Below are positions 50,055 to 59,023 of a stretch of 64,000 bases of DNA, one piece after another. The notes under the pieces were generated by a model. The model did not search any database. It was not told the DNA's origin and saw nothing but the letters and a program-made list of their open reading frames with translations. Source of the DNA: Microlunatus speluncae (GTDB lineage: Bacteria > Actinomycetota > Actinomycetes > Propionibacteriales > Propionibacteriaceae). Numbering within the stretch: the first letter of the stretch is position 1; each line of letters starts with the position of its first letter. Position numbers and translations under genes: made by a program. Location of the stretch: the NCBI RefSeq assembly GCF_009299835.1, contig NZ_VKCZ01000001.1:124001-188000 (forward strand). The letters are read 5' to 3'.

Positions 50055-50660
50055 TCAGGGAACGCCGGTGCGCCAGGGAGCGAGGGCGACTTCCGTGGCA
50101 GTCCTGAGCGCCGCTTCGAGGACGGCGGGATCGCCGGGTTCCCCGGCCTCCTCCAGCAGGACCTCGAGGGCGCCGGTCACGCCGCCGATGAAGGCTCCGG
50201 TCAGCGCGCCGGCACTGACCCGGGTCAGCCGATCGGGGAAGGCCTCGGCCAGCCGCTCGGCGATCTCCCGCGCGGCCGCGAGCTGGACCTGCAGGGCCCG
50301 ACCGCGGACGGCGGGGACGGTGTGGATCAGCCGCAGCCGGAGCCGGGCGAGCGGGCTGACGATCTCGTCGCTGGCCGCGGTCGCGGCGCCGAGCGCGGCC
50401 AGCAGGACGTCGACCGGGCCGTCGTCCGGGCCCCGCATGGCGATCGCGTCGACGGTCGCCTGGACCCGGGCGTCGGCCTCCGGAAACAGCAACTCCTCCT
50501 TGCTGGCGAAGTAGCTGAAGAACGTCCGGGCGCCGATCTCGGCCGCCTCGGCGATGTCGGCGACGGTGGTCTCCTGATAGCCGTTGCGCTCGAACAGCTC
50601 CGTCGCGGCGTCGACCAGGGCTTGCCGGGTCCGAGCCCGTTTGCGGTCGCGGAGGGACAT
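50055..50660 (-). CDS. TetR family transcriptional regulator
   Basis: The 201-residue protein opens SLRDRKRARTRQALVDAATE and has the TetR HTH YQETTVADIAEAAEIGARTF, then FSYFASKEELLFP. The C-terminal domain is of the type common to monooxygenase-linked actinobacterial TetRs. It is divergent from the FAD-dependent monooxygenase gene across direct repeats of CTGCAGTCA, and probably represses both. Confidence 0.9.
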   Translation of the reverse strand: MSLRDRKRARTRQALVDAATELFERNGYQETTVADIAEAAEIGARTFFSYFASKEELLFPEADARVQATVDAIAMRGPDDGPVDVLLAALGAATAASDEIVSPLARLRLRLIHTVPAVRGRALQVQLAAAREIAERLAEAFPDRLTRVSAGALTGAFIGGVTGALEVLLEEAGEPGDPAVLEAALRTATEVALAPWRTGVP

Positions 50661-50706
50661 GACGCGAGCCTATGGCAGCCGCTGCGGAAATGCATCGATA
50701 TCAAAA

Positions 50707-50737
50707 CTGCAGTCATTGCGAATCTGCAGTCAGTGCG
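50707..50737. promoter_or_regulatory. Direct repeats CTGCAGTCA(T/G)TGCG in TetR/monooxygenase promoter
   Basis: Two 14-nt repeats (50707-50720 and 50724-50737) differ at one base and are spaced 17 bp. They occupy the 91-bp divergent gap and are likely TetR binding sites. A partial inverted relative (AATGACTGC) occurs past the monooxygenase gene near 51894. Confidence 0.55.
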
Positions 50738-50751
50738 GTTAACTGGATCGC

Positions 50752-51852
50752 ATGACACCCTGCACCGTCCTGATCTCGGGCGCCGGCGTGGCCGGCTCGA
50801 CCCTGGCCTACTGGCTGGCCCGGCGCGGATTCCGTCCCACGATCGTCGAGCGTTCGGCGGAGCTGCGGTCGAGCGGCAACCCGGTGGACGTACGCGGACC
50901 GGCCGTGCCCGTGGTCGAGGCGATGGGCGTGCTGCCGCGGCTGCGCGAGGTCGCGACCGTCGCGACCAGGATGCGACTGTTCGATGCTCGGGGCCGTCAG
51001 GTGGCCACGGTGCCGATGCCGGCGAGCCGCGGCGACGAGGTCGAGGTGCCGCGGGCCGACCTCGCGGCGGTGCTGTTCGGGGCGGCGCGGGACGAGACCG
51101 AGATCATCTTCGATGACACGATCACCGAATTGCAGCCGGACGAAGCCGGCGTCGACGTGAGCTTCGAGCGGGCGGCACCGCGGCGCTTCGACCTGGTGAT
51201 CGGCGCGGACGGCCTGCACTCCGCCGTCCGGCGGATCGCCTTCGGCGCCGAGCACGAGTTCGTCCGGCCGACCGGGATGTACGTCGCCACGACAATGCTC
51301 GACGAACCCTCCGATCATCCGCGGGACGTCCTGATCTACAACGCGCCGGGCCGGCTGGCGGCGATCCATCCGGGCCGGGGCAAGTCGGGCGCGGCGTTCA
51401 TCTTCCGTGCCACAGGTTTCGACGACCGGGACCCGGAGCGGCAGAAGGCGTTCGTCGCGGAGACCTATGCGGGTCTCGGCTGGCGGATCCCCGAGCTGCT
51501 CGGCCGGCTCGCGCGGGCCGACGACGTCTTCTTCGACGCGGTCAGCCTGGTCGACCTGCCGTCCTGGACCCGGGGCCGGATCTCGTTGCTCGGCGACGCC
51601 GCCACCTGCGTGTCGCTGCTCGGCGACGGGTCGAGCCTGGCGATCGCCGGGGCGTTCACGCTGGCCGGGGCGCTCGCCGAGGCCGCCGATCCGGCGACGG
51701 CGTTCGCCGGGTACGAGCGCACCCACCGACGGCTGGTCGGGTCGAAGCAGCGCGGTGTCGGGCGCTCCGCGGCGCTGTTGGTGCCGAAGACCCAGGTCGG
51801 CCTCACCGTCCGCAACCTCGCCGCCCGCCTGGTCCCCGGTGGAGCTCGATGA
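50752..51852 (+). CDS. FAD-dependent monooxygenase (PHBH-like)
   Basis: The 366-residue group A flavoprotein monooxygenase has an N-terminal Rossmann loop VLISGAGVAGSTLAYWLARRG written as GAGVAGS (GxGxxG), the DG motif VIGADGLHSAVRR and a GD motif RISLLGDAATCVSLLGDGSS. It inserts oxygen into aromatic or similar small molecules using NAD(P)H. Shorter than many relatives but complete. Regulated by the divergent TetR gene, in the style of self-resistance or xenobiotic oxidation modules. Confidence 0.88.
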   Translation: MTPCTVLISGAGVAGSTLAYWLARRGFRPTIVERSAELRSSGNPVDVRGPAVPVVEAMGVLPRLREVATVATRMRLFDARGRQVATVPMPASRGDEVEVPRADLAAVLFGAARDETEIIFDDTITELQPDEAGVDVSFERAAPRRFDLVIGADGLHSAVRRIAFGAEHEFVRPTGMYVATTMLDEPSDHPRDVLIYNAPGRLAAIHPGRGKSGAAFIFRATGFDDRDPERQKAFVAETYAGLGWRIPELLGRLARADDVFFDAVSLVDLPSWTRGRISLLGDAATCVSLLGDGSSLAIAGAFTLAGALAEAADPATAFAGYERTHRRLVGSKQRGVGRSAALLVPKTQVGLTVRNLAARLVPGGAR

Positions 51853-51904
51853 TCGTGGTCGATTTGACCGCAGGACGCGGCTCAACTGACCACAATGACT
51901 GCGA

Positions 51905-53110
51905 CTACCCGCGGACGGCGGTGATCTCGGCCTCGGACAGGCCGGCCTCGCGGAGCACTGCGGCGGTGTCGGCCCCGAGCCTGGGCGGCAGGGCAGGGGC
52001 AACAGCGGAGTCGGCCAGCCGGACCGGGCTCCGCGGGAAGCGGTAGCTGCCGGTCGCGTCGGTCAGCTCGACGAAGAACCCGACCTCGGCCAGGTGCGGA
52101 TCGTGCTCCAGGTCTTCCAGCCGGTTCACCGGAGCGGCGGGCAGGTCGAGCCGCCGGCACAGCTCCAGCCAGTGTTCGGTCGTGTCGGTGGCGAGGATCC
52201 CGGCGATCAGGCCGTACAACTCGTCGACGTGCCGGGTCCGGGCGCCGAGGTCGGCCAGTCGCGGATCGGCGGCCAGCTCCGGATGGCCGGTCTCGACGAA
52301 GAAGGACGACCAGTGCCGATCGCTGTACGGCATCAGGCAGACGTGTCCGTCCAGCGTCGGGTACGGCCGCCGCCAGGGCGACAGGATCCGGGTGTAGCCG
52401 GCGGCCCGACCATGATCATTCTCATCCTGATCAGCGAAGTGCCGGGCATGGAAGTGTTCGGTGAGCAGGAACGAGGTCATCGCCTCGAACATCGGCACCT
52501 CGACCAGCTGCCCGCTGCCGGTCCGTTCCCGTTGGAACAGTGCTGCCAGGATCGCGTGCGCCGCGGTCAGCCCGCCGATCTTGTCGGCGATGATCGTCGG
52601 CAGATAGCGGGCCTCGCCGGTCTGGCGCCGCATCAGGTCGGCCGCGCCGGACAGGCCCTGCACGATGTCGTCGTACGCGGGCCGTTCCCGATAGGGTCCG
52701 CCGGCGCCGAAGCCGGCCAGTTCGGCGAAGATCAACCGCGGGTTGCGGGCCAGCACGGACTCGGGTTCGAGTCCGAGCGCCGCCATCTTGTGCGGCCGCA
52801 TGCTGTGCATGATCACGTCCGCCCCGTCGGCCAGCCGCAGCAGCGCCTCCCGAGCCGCGTCGCGCTTCAGGTCGAGCACGACGCTGCGCTTGTTGCGATT
52901 GGACCCGAGGAACAGGGCCGCGTATCGCTCCTCGGCACCCGGCCCGGCCTCCCGGACCGGGTCACCGGCCGGTGATTCGATCTTGATCACCTCGGCGCCG
53001 TAGTCGGCCAGGATCAGCGACGCGTACGGGCCGAAGACGACCGTGGTCAGGTCGAGCACACGAATGCCCTCTAATGCGGTGCCCACGCGATCAGTCTTGC
53101 GCATCGCCAC
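51905..53110 (-). CDS. CaiB/BaiF (class III) CoA-transferase
   Basis: The 401-residue enzyme opens ALEGIRVLDLTTVVFGPYAS, with EVIKIESPAGDPVRE, SNRNKRSVVLDLKRDAARE, YDDIVQGLSG and the C-terminal lobe ending VLREAGLSEAEI. The family moves CoA between carboxylic acids. The start may be GTG 53110, ATG 53104 or GTG 53086; no clear ribosome-binding site decides. It is divergent from an enolase-superfamily gene, so both may serve degradation of an organic acid. Confidence 0.86.
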   Translation of the reverse strand: MAMRKTDRVGTALEGIRVLDLTTVVFGPYASLILADYGAEVIKIESPAGDPVREAGPGAEERYAALFLGSNRNKRSVVLDLKRDAAREALLRLADGADVIMHSMRPHKMAALGLEPESVLARNPRLIFAELAGFGAGGPYRERPAYDDIVQGLSGAADLMRRQTGEARYLPTIIADKIGGLTAAHAILAALFQRERTGSGQLVEVPMFEAMTSFLLTEHFHARHFADQDENDHGRAAGYTRILSPWRRPYPTLDGHVCLMPYSDRHWSSFFVETGHPELAADPRLADLGARTRHVDELYGLIAGILATDTTEHWLELCRRLDLPAAPVNRLEDLEHDPHLAEVGFFVELTDATGSYRFPRSPVRLADSAVAPALPPRLGADTAAVLREAGLSEAEITAVRG

Positions 53111-53225
53111 GAGTCCGCCGGTCGGTGGGGAGATTTCGGGTTGCCCTGACGACGTCGGCCCCGAGCCGGCTTGTCAGACTTGGAGTCGACGGTTACGGCT
53201 CGACACCCGATCCAGTGAGGCCATC

Positions 53226-54377
53226 ATGAAGATCACCGGCTACCGGACGCTGACCACGACGCAGGCCTGGGGGCGGTCGATCGGCGATGCCAACGGCTTC
53301 ATCGACGACGCGGTCACCGCGGTGCCGATCGTGATCGTCGAGACCGACGAGGGCATCGACGGGGTCGCGATCGGCTCCCACGCCGACCTCGATCGGGTGT
53401 TCCCGGCGATCCTGGGCCAGGATCCGCGATCTGTGTCGGCGTTGTACGACCGGATGCTGGCCCAGGTGTTCAAGGCCGGCCACGCCGGGCCGGCCTACGG
53501 CGGGATCGCCACCTTCGACGCGGCCCTGTGGGACCTCAAGGCCAAGGCCGCCGGCGAGCCGCTGTGGCGGCTGCTCGGGGCCCGGGACCGGTTCGTCCCC
53601 GGCTACGCCTCGGGCCTCGACATCGCCTTGGACGATGATCAACTGCACGCGTTCTACGCCGGCTTCGCCGAGCGCGGATTCGTCTCGGGCAAGCTCAAGG
53701 GTGGCCTCGATCTCGATGCCGATCTGCGCCGGCTCGGCGTGATCACCGACGCGCTCTCCGTTGGCTCCACTCGGCCGGGTCTGATGATCGACGCCAACGA
53801 ATCCTGGCAACTCAAGCAGGCCGTACGCTATCTCGCGGCGCTGGAAGAACAGCACGACCTGACCTGGGTCGAGGAACCGTTACGGCGTTGGGATGGCGCC
53901 GGTCATGCCCGCCTCTCGGCGGCGATCAGGGCGGCCGTCGCCACCGGTGAGAACCTGACCGGCCTTGATCAGTTCCGTAGCCTGTTCGATGCCGGTGCGC
54001 CCGACATCGTGCAGACCGGCGCGGTGTGGGGGATCAGTCACTTCCTTCGGCTCGCCCACGCCGCGGCTTTCCATGATCTTCCGATCAGCATCGTCGGCCA
54101 TGGTTCGAATCCGGCCGTCGCCGCGGCGGCGGCCGCCGTGCCCAATCACCTCACGACCGAGGTGCAGCACCTGCACCATGGCCGGGGGATCCAGGTCGAC
54201 CAGGTGATCGCCGACGGCGGCATCGTGCTCGGTGATCAGCCGGGCTCGGGGATCAGCGTCGACGAAGCCGCCCTCGTCGAGCCGGCCGCGGAATCGGGTT
54301 GGAGCGATCCCGAAGGCCCGCACGTCCGGCCGGTCCGGGCCGGGCTGCGGATGATCTTGGACGGCGTCGAACGGTGA
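53226..54377 (+). CDS. Enolase-superfamily enzyme (mandelate racemase/muconate type), member 2
   Basis: The 383-residue enzyme has a complete superfamily active site: KxK base SGKLKGG, metal ligands Asp in LMIDANESW, Glu in WVEEPL and Glu in TGENLTG, and the His base in IVGHGSNP. The capping domain is about 1-130. It would racemise, epimerise or dehydrate a hydroxy acid or amino-acid derivative. It faces the large leftward uptake operon and is separated from it by one dispersed repeat, so a shared pathway is plausible but inferred. Confidence 0.88.
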   Translation: MKITGYRTLTTTQAWGRSIGDANGFIDDAVTAVPIVIVETDEGIDGVAIGSHADLDRVFPAILGQDPRSVSALYDRMLAQVFKAGHAGPAYGGIATFDAALWDLKAKAAGEPLWRLLGARDRFVPGYASGLDIALDDDQLHAFYAGFAERGFVSGKLKGGLDLDADLRRLGVITDALSVGSTRPGLMIDANESWQLKQAVRYLAALEEQHDLTWVEEPLRRWDGAGHARLSAAIRAAVATGENLTGLDQFRSLFDAGAPDIVQTGAVWGISHFLRLAHAAAFHDLPISIVGHGSNPAVAAAAAAVPNHLTTEVQHLHHGRGIQVDQVIADGGIVLGDQPGSGISVDEAALVEPAAESGWSDPEGPHVRPVRAGLRMILDGVER

Positions 54378-54378
54378 T

Positions 54379-54396
54379 CCTGAGCCTGTCGAAGGG
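54379..54396. repeat. CCTGAGCCTGTCGAAGGG repeat
   Basis: A single rightward copy lies between the convergent enolase-superfamily gene and the alcohol-dehydrogenase gene, 2 nt after the former's stop. The 5' TTC of other copies is replaced by GAT. Confidence 0.8.
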
Positions 54397-54416
54397 GGCA
54401 GGCCAGGGTCATGCCG

Positions 54417-55397
54417 TCAGCGGTCGGCCTCGGACGCCAGGTCGATGATCACCTTGAGGCGGTCGGGGGCGGCGCCGGCGCACAGGGTGTAGGCGTCGTT
54501 GACGGCGTCCGGGCCGAGGACGTGGGTGATCATGGGCGGCAGCAGGTCGCGATGTTCGGCGAGGTAGGCGGCGGCCTTGATCAGGGCGCCGTTCCAGTCC
54601 TGGGTGATGCCGAGATAGAGGGTGATCGCGCGGTCGAAGGCCTCGCGGAAGGGCAACGTGTATTCGAGATCGTCGGGCACGCCGAAGGCATACAGGTGAC
54701 CGCGCAGGGCGGTGCCTCGGATCGCCTGCGGGATGGTCTCGGTCTGATGCCCGACCGCTTCAATGACGATCTCGGCCGGCTCGCCGGCCCTGTCGACCCA
54801 ATCGGCGACGCTGCCGATGAACAGTTCGTCGACGCCGAAGGTCGAGGCGACGGCGGAACGGTCGACCGGATCGATCCCGGTGACCCGGGCGCCGCGCTGA
54901 TGCAGGACGTGGGTGAACAGGAGTCCGATCGGGCCGAGGCCGATCACCGCAGCCGACCGGCCCCGGACGTCCGGCAGCCGGTCGAGCGCGTACAGGACGG
55001 TCGCCAGCGGTTGCACCACCACGGCCTCGCGCAGCGAGAGTCCGTCCGGCACCGGCACCACGGTGTCGGCCGGCACCCGGACCAGCTCGGCCAGGCCGCG
55101 TTGCCCCGGCATGCAGCCGCAGACGGCGTCACCTGGCTGGAAACGCGGATCTTCGCTCCGCATCACGGTCCCGGCGATCTCGTGCAGCGGGAAGCCCGGC
55201 CCCACCTCGTCCCGCGGCGATGATCGTTGCGCGGTCAGAAACTTCGGCAGATCGCTGCCGCAGATCCCGCCCGCCTCGACCCGGATCAGGACCTCGCCGG
55301 GGCCGGGATCGGTCTCCACCGGGACGTCTCGCCGGACCAGATGACCGGGTCGCTCGAGTTGGTAGGCCCACATCTGGCGCTGGCTGGTGATCGTCAT
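54417..55397 (-). CDS. Zinc-dependent alcohol dehydrogenase (MDR family)
   Basis: The 326-residue MDR enzyme has catalytic zinc ligands Cys in GGICGSDLPKF and His-Glu in FPLHEIAGTV, and the NAD(P)-loop AAVIGLGPIGLLFTHVL. The four-cysteine structural-zinc loop appears missing between residues about 90 and 110. It oxidises an alcohol or polyol. It is the last gene of the operon and overlaps the aspartoacylase-like gene by 4 nt, so its substrate is probably a product of that pathway. Confidence 0.87.
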   Translation of the reverse strand: MTITSQRQMWAYQLERPGHLVRRDVPVETDPGPGEVLIRVEAGGICGSDLPKFLTAQRSSPRDEVGPGFPLHEIAGTVMRSEDPRFQPGDAVCGCMPGQRGLAELVRVPADTVVPVPDGLSLREAVVVQPLATVLYALDRLPDVRGRSAAVIGLGPIGLLFTHVLHQRGARVTGIDPVDRSAVASTFGVDELFIGSVADWVDRAGEPAEIVIEAVGHQTETIPQAIRGTALRGHLYAFGVPDDLEYTLPFREAFDRAITLYLGITQDWNGALIKAAAYLAEHRDLLPPMITHVLGPDAVNDAYTLCAGAAPDRLKVIIDLASEADR

Positions 55398-56407
55398 CGG
55401 GGGACGGGATCTCCTATGACTATGAGGGTTCGTCCGGTTTCGCAGACCGCTCGCTGGTAGCAGGCGATCAAGACGCCGTCACGGTGGGCACGGATCGGTT
55501 CGAACCTGGCCGGGTGATGATCGACATCGTACAGGCGGCCCAGCAGGTCACCGGAGCGGACGTCGTTGCCCAGCGGAACGACCGGCTCCCAGATCCCGGA
55601 GCACGGTGCCGGCACGTAGTCGCTCAGGTCGTCGGCTCGCACGATCCGGCCAGTCCCGGGTTGCCGGCCGAGGATCGACTCCGGCTGCCCGGGCAGCAGG
55701 CCCTGGTGCCGCAGCACGTTGATCACGCCCTGGTAGACGTGCGCGACACCGGTCGGGCTGACCGTCTCGCCGCCGCCGAACTCGCCGCCGATGGCGAGCT
55801 TGCCCTGATCCTCGGCATAGTCGGTGAGCAGGCCGGTCGCCAGCTGCCGGGAATAGACGAAGACATACGGGGTCGCGAACAGCGAGGCCAGCTCCAGGGC
55901 TCGGTCGAAGCGGGCTTGATCCGGCAGCGGATGCAGCGAGGTGCACAGCGCGTAGGCGCACTCCCGGCCGCCGGCGTGCAGGTCGAGGATCACCTCGGCC
56001 TGCGGGATGATCATGGTGGAGACGAAGTGAGCGATCCGGTACGAGAGCGTGCCGTGCGGGTCGCCGGGAAAGGCCCGGTTCATGTTGACGCCGTCCTCGA
56101 CCGCGGCCCGGGTGCCGTGCCGGCAGGCATCCTCGCTCAGCCGCGGCATGATGATCACCCGGCCGCCCAGCTCGTCGGGATCGAGGTCGGTGCAGAGTCG
56201 GGTCAGGGCCACCTGGCTCTCGTACTCGTTGCCGTGGGTGCCGCCGAAGACCGCCACCGTCGGGGCGTTGCCGGGGACGGGGCGGCTCGGGTTGATCACG
56301 GTCAGCGGCACCAGCGAGGATCCCCAGCTGCCGTCCAGCCCGAAGGACAGTCGGACGTGGGTCGAACCCGGTCGGTCCCAGTCAAGGGTGTCTGGCTGGA
56401 TGATCAT
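55394..56407 (-). CDS. Succinylglutamate desuccinylase/aspartoacylase (AstE/AspA) family hydrolase
   Basis: The 337-residue zinc hydrolase has GGTHGNEYESQ (His and Glu ligands), an Arg-containing NMNRAFPGDPHG substrate site, and the third ligand in EVILDLHAGG. The C-terminal beta-rich part (about 250-337) is as in AspA-like deacylases. It should cleave an N-acyl amino acid or similar amide. It overlaps the genes on both sides by 4 nt (ATGA), giving strong operon coupling between the dimethylformamidase-like and alcohol-dehydrogenase genes. Confidence 0.85.
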   Translation of the reverse strand: MIIQPDTLDWDRPGSTHVRLSFGLDGSWGSSLVPLTVINPSRPVPGNAPTVAVFGGTHGNEYESQVALTRLCTDLDPDELGGRVIIMPRLSEDACRHGTRAAVEDGVNMNRAFPGDPHGTLSYRIAHFVSTMIIPQAEVILDLHAGGRECAYALCTSLHPLPDQARFDRALELASLFATPYVFVYSRQLATGLLTDYAEDQGKLAIGGEFGGGETVSPTGVAHVYQGVINVLRHQGLLPGQPESILGRQPGTGRIVRADDLSDYVPAPCSGIWEPVVPLGNDVRSGDLLGRLYDVDHHPARFEPIRAHRDGVLIACYQRAVCETGRTLIVIGDPVPR

Positions 56408-58005
56408 TCCGGTCCCGCCACGAATCGCCGTAACACCGTGTTGGTCAGCCTGGTCAGGGGTTCGTCGACCAGCAGGCTGGGAATGTAGGTCATCGAGCCG
56501 GCCGAGAAGACCGCGCCGCCGCTCGGAAGTTCGCGCATGATCAGATCGGCGCCGCCGTCGTCGGGATTGGTTCCTTGGGCCAGCAGTTCGACGTCGGCCG
56601 GGGCGCTCGCGGTGATCTTGTCCGTCTCGTGGCCGGAGGCGCCGCCGGGGATCCGTTCGCTCAGGCTGGTCCGGCCGATCAGATCACCCCGGCGGAGGCC
56701 GGAGCCGGCGAACGCCCAATGATCGGGATCGATCACCCGGTAGGGGGCTCCGGTGCCTTCGCCGGCGTGGGTGAAGGTGACGCCGAGCAGTTCGGCCTGC
56801 GGCCGGTGGCTCTGGTGGAACCGGCTCTCCAGGTGAGCCTGCTCGGGATCGTCCCGATCCGGCTGCTGGGTCAGGTAGGTCGCGGCGCTGCCGGCCTCGT
56901 CGAAGACGACCTCGCAGTCGATCCCGTTGCCGCCGAGGTAGGCGAGCCGGCCGCCCCGCTCGACCCAGGCTTTGGTCCTGTCGTACATCTCGCGGGACCA
57001 GTACTCCGGATGGCATTCCAAGATCAACACCCGGTAGCGATCAAGGTCGAGGACGCCGGAGTGCAGTTGGTGGTCGGCGTACACGTCGTGCGGCCAACCC
57101 TCCCGCTCCAGCCAGCCGAGCAGCCGCCAGAACCCCGGCGCGAGAGTGCCGGAGATCCGGCCGGCCAGCGGATCGGTGACCTCTTCGTCCGGACCGACTG
57201 CGCACTCCAGATCGGGCCGGTCGAAGGAGAGCGGGGGATAGCTGTCGTTCGGCGCGGTCTGGCTGATCTTGTTGCCGATCACATAACGGGCCAGGTCCTG
57301 CCGGGCACTGACCACCGGCGCTGCCGGCAGTCCGGCCTCGTTGATGTAGTTGCTTCGGCCGCCGAACCGGTTGTAGGCGTTCCAGTTGTTGGTGCCGGCC
57401 AGCACGGCGATGTCGGCCGCGGGCCGAGCCGGTGCCACGATCCAGGGGAACGAGGAGTGCCGGCCGGACGGTGTCTCGACCCGGAGGTAGTAGAGGCCGG
57501 ACCGGTCGGGAGCGGTCAGCCGGCGGACGTGGCCGGGGCTGGTGAACCCGGTGCCGTTGAACCCGGCACCGGCGCCGGCAAGATCATGATCGGGCAGCAC
57601 CTGCCGCATCGCCCGCGGTCCGTGCTCGTCGAACCAGCCGAGCAGCTCGATCGGTTCCCGGCGATAGCCGTACCGCCACAAGGTCGCACGATAGGGCTCG
57701 GGGGAGTGGATTCGCAGTTCCGCGGTGTCGCCGGCGGCGGACCACTTCGGCCAGACGTAGCCGTACAGGGTGTCCGACAGCATCCTGATCATGGTCGGCT
57801 GCCCGGTGATCACCCGGCTCCGCTTCGGCCCGTAGCCGTCGCGGGCCAGGATCAGCCGGTACGCGCCGGGCTCGAGCTCGGCGTGGATCGCGCCGGACGC
57901 GGTCGATCGGGTCGTGCCGAGATGGTTGCCGGTGTCGTCGGTGATCTCCACGGCAACGTCGTGCAGCGCTTGATAGAGCTCATCGCTCACGTGACCGAGC
58001 AGCAC
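56404..58005 (-). CDS. N,N-dimethylformamidase beta-subunit-like protein
   Basis: The 533-residue protein resembles the large subunit of N,N-dimethylformamidase: SFPWIVAPARPAADIAVLAG, TNNWNAYNRFGGRSNY, CHPEYWSREMYDRTKAWVE, GRLAYLGGNGIDCEV and GAVFSAGSMTYIPSL near the end. An extra N-terminal module (about 1-75: VAVEITDDTGNHLGTTRS, LEPGAYRLILARDGYGP) looks like a carboxypeptidase-regulatory beta domain. No small (alpha) subunit gene is visible. GTG 58005 has GGAGGA 8 nt upstream and overlaps the ATPase gene by 26 nt. The true substrate is unknown; amide cleavage is inferred. Confidence 0.78.
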   Translation of the reverse strand: MLLGHVSDELYQALHDVAVEITDDTGNHLGTTRSTASGAIHAELEPGAYRLILARDGYGPKRSRVITGQPTMIRMLSDTLYGYVWPKWSAAGDTAELRIHSPEPYRATLWRYGYRREPIELLGWFDEHGPRAMRQVLPDHDLAGAGAGFNGTGFTSPGHVRRLTAPDRSGLYYLRVETPSGRHSSFPWIVAPARPAADIAVLAGTNNWNAYNRFGGRSNYINEAGLPAAPVVSARQDLARYVIGNKISQTAPNDSYPPLSFDRPDLECAVGPDEEVTDPLAGRISGTLAPGFWRLLGWLEREGWPHDVYADHQLHSGVLDLDRYRVLILECHPEYWSREMYDRTKAWVERGGRLAYLGGNGIDCEVVFDEAGSAATYLTQQPDRDDPEQAHLESRFHQSHRPQAELLGVTFTHAGEGTGAPYRVIDPDHWAFAGSGLRRGDLIGRTSLSERIPGGASGHETDKITASAPADVELLAQGTNPDDGGADLIMRELPSGGAVFSAGSMTYIPSLLVDEPLTRLTNTVLRRFVAGPE

Positions 58006-59023
58006 GGTTCTGTTCCTCCGCTGGTTGTTGATCAAGGTCTTCCGGCGGCTGCAGCACGCCGGGGAAGTGGCAGGCGACCTGGTGGCCGTCGGGCTGGGCG
58101 ACGAGCGGCGGATCCTCGCTGGCACAGAGATCCTGGGCCGCCGGGCAGCGGGTCCGGAACCGGCAGCCGGACGGCGGCGAGATCGGGCTCGGCACGTCGC
58201 CGGTGAGGATGATCCGATCCCGGCGCTGCCCGGCCTTCGGGCTCGGGATGGCCGACATCAGCGCCACCGTGTACGGGTGCAGCGGCCCGGCGAAGAGCTG
58301 CTCGGAGGTGGCGAGCTCGACCACCCGGCCGAGGTACATCACCGCGATCCGATCGCTGATGTAGCCGACCACCGCCAGGTTGTGCGCGACGAAGACGTAG
58401 GTGAGGCCGAACTCGGTGCGCAGATCCACCAGCAGGTTGAGCACCTGGGACTGGATCGAAACGTCCAGGGCCGAGACCGGCTCGTCGGCGATCACCAGCC
58501 GCGGCTTCAGCACCAGGGCGCGGGCGATCCCGATCCGCTGCCGTTGCCCGCCGGAGAACTCGTGCGGGTAGCGGTTGATCGCGTCCGCGGTCAGGCCGAC
58601 CCGCTCCAGCACCTCCAGGATCGCTTGTCGCCGCTCCGACCGCGGAACGATCTTGTGCACCGCGAGCCCCTCGGCGATGATCTCGCCGACCTTGAGCCGC
58701 GGATTGAGCGAGCCGACCGGATCCTGGAAGATCATCTGCAGGTCGCGCCGGAGTCGTTTCAGGCGACCGCCGCCGAGCCCGGCCAGCTCGACCCCGTCGA
58801 ACGTGACGCTGCCCTCGGTCGGCTCGACCAGCCGGAGCATGGTGCGGGCCAGCGTCGACTTGCCGCAGCCCGATTCGCCGACCAGGCCGAGCGTCTCGCC
58901 CGGAGCGATCTCCAGATCGACACCGTCGACCGCCCGGACGAACTGGCCGCGCTGGCCGGACAGGGTGCCGCCGGCCGGGAAGTACGTCTTCAGGCCGCTG
59001 GTGGTCAGGATCGGTTCGGTCAT
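57980..59023 (-). CDS. Peptide-type ABC transporter ATPase (DppF/OppF)
   Basis: The 347-residue ATPase has Walker A GESGCGKST, Q-loop MIFQDPVGSLNPR, signature FSGGQRQRIGIARAL, Walker B LVIADEPVSALD and the oligopeptide-type C-terminal cysteine region GCRFRTRCPAAQDLC with later HQVACHFPG (iron-sulfur-like in relatives). It is coupled to the DppD-type ATPase (4-nt overlap) upstream. Together they energise the two permeases. Confidence 0.9.
   Translation of the reverse strand: MTEPILTTSGLKTYFPAGGTLSGQRGQFVRAVDGVDLEIAPGETLGLVGESGCGKSTLARTMLRLVEPTEGSVTFDGVELAGLGGGRLKRLRRDLQMIFQDPVGSLNPRLKVGEIIAEGLAVHKIVPRSERRQAILEVLERVGLTADAINRYPHEFSGGQRQRIGIARALVLKPRLVIADEPVSALDVSIQSQVLNLLVDLRTEFGLTYVFVAHNLAVVGYISDRIAVMYLGRVVELATSEQLFAGPLHPYTVALMSAIPSPKAGQRRDRIILTGDVPSPISPPSGCRFRTRCPAAQDLCASEDPPLVAQPDGHQVACHFPGVLQPPEDLDQQPAEEQNRAARSRER

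Noticed and set aside
46142..53110. Antibiotic biosynthesis cluster suggested by glycosyltransferase, monooxygenase, CoA-transferase and TetR genes
   Set aside because: No polyketide synthase, peptide synthetase or other scaffold-building enzyme; the genes are in separate, oppositely oriented units.
53160..53185. Fourth TTGTCAGAACT hairpin
   Set aside because: CTTGTCAGACTTG is only a partial match and has no complementary arm.
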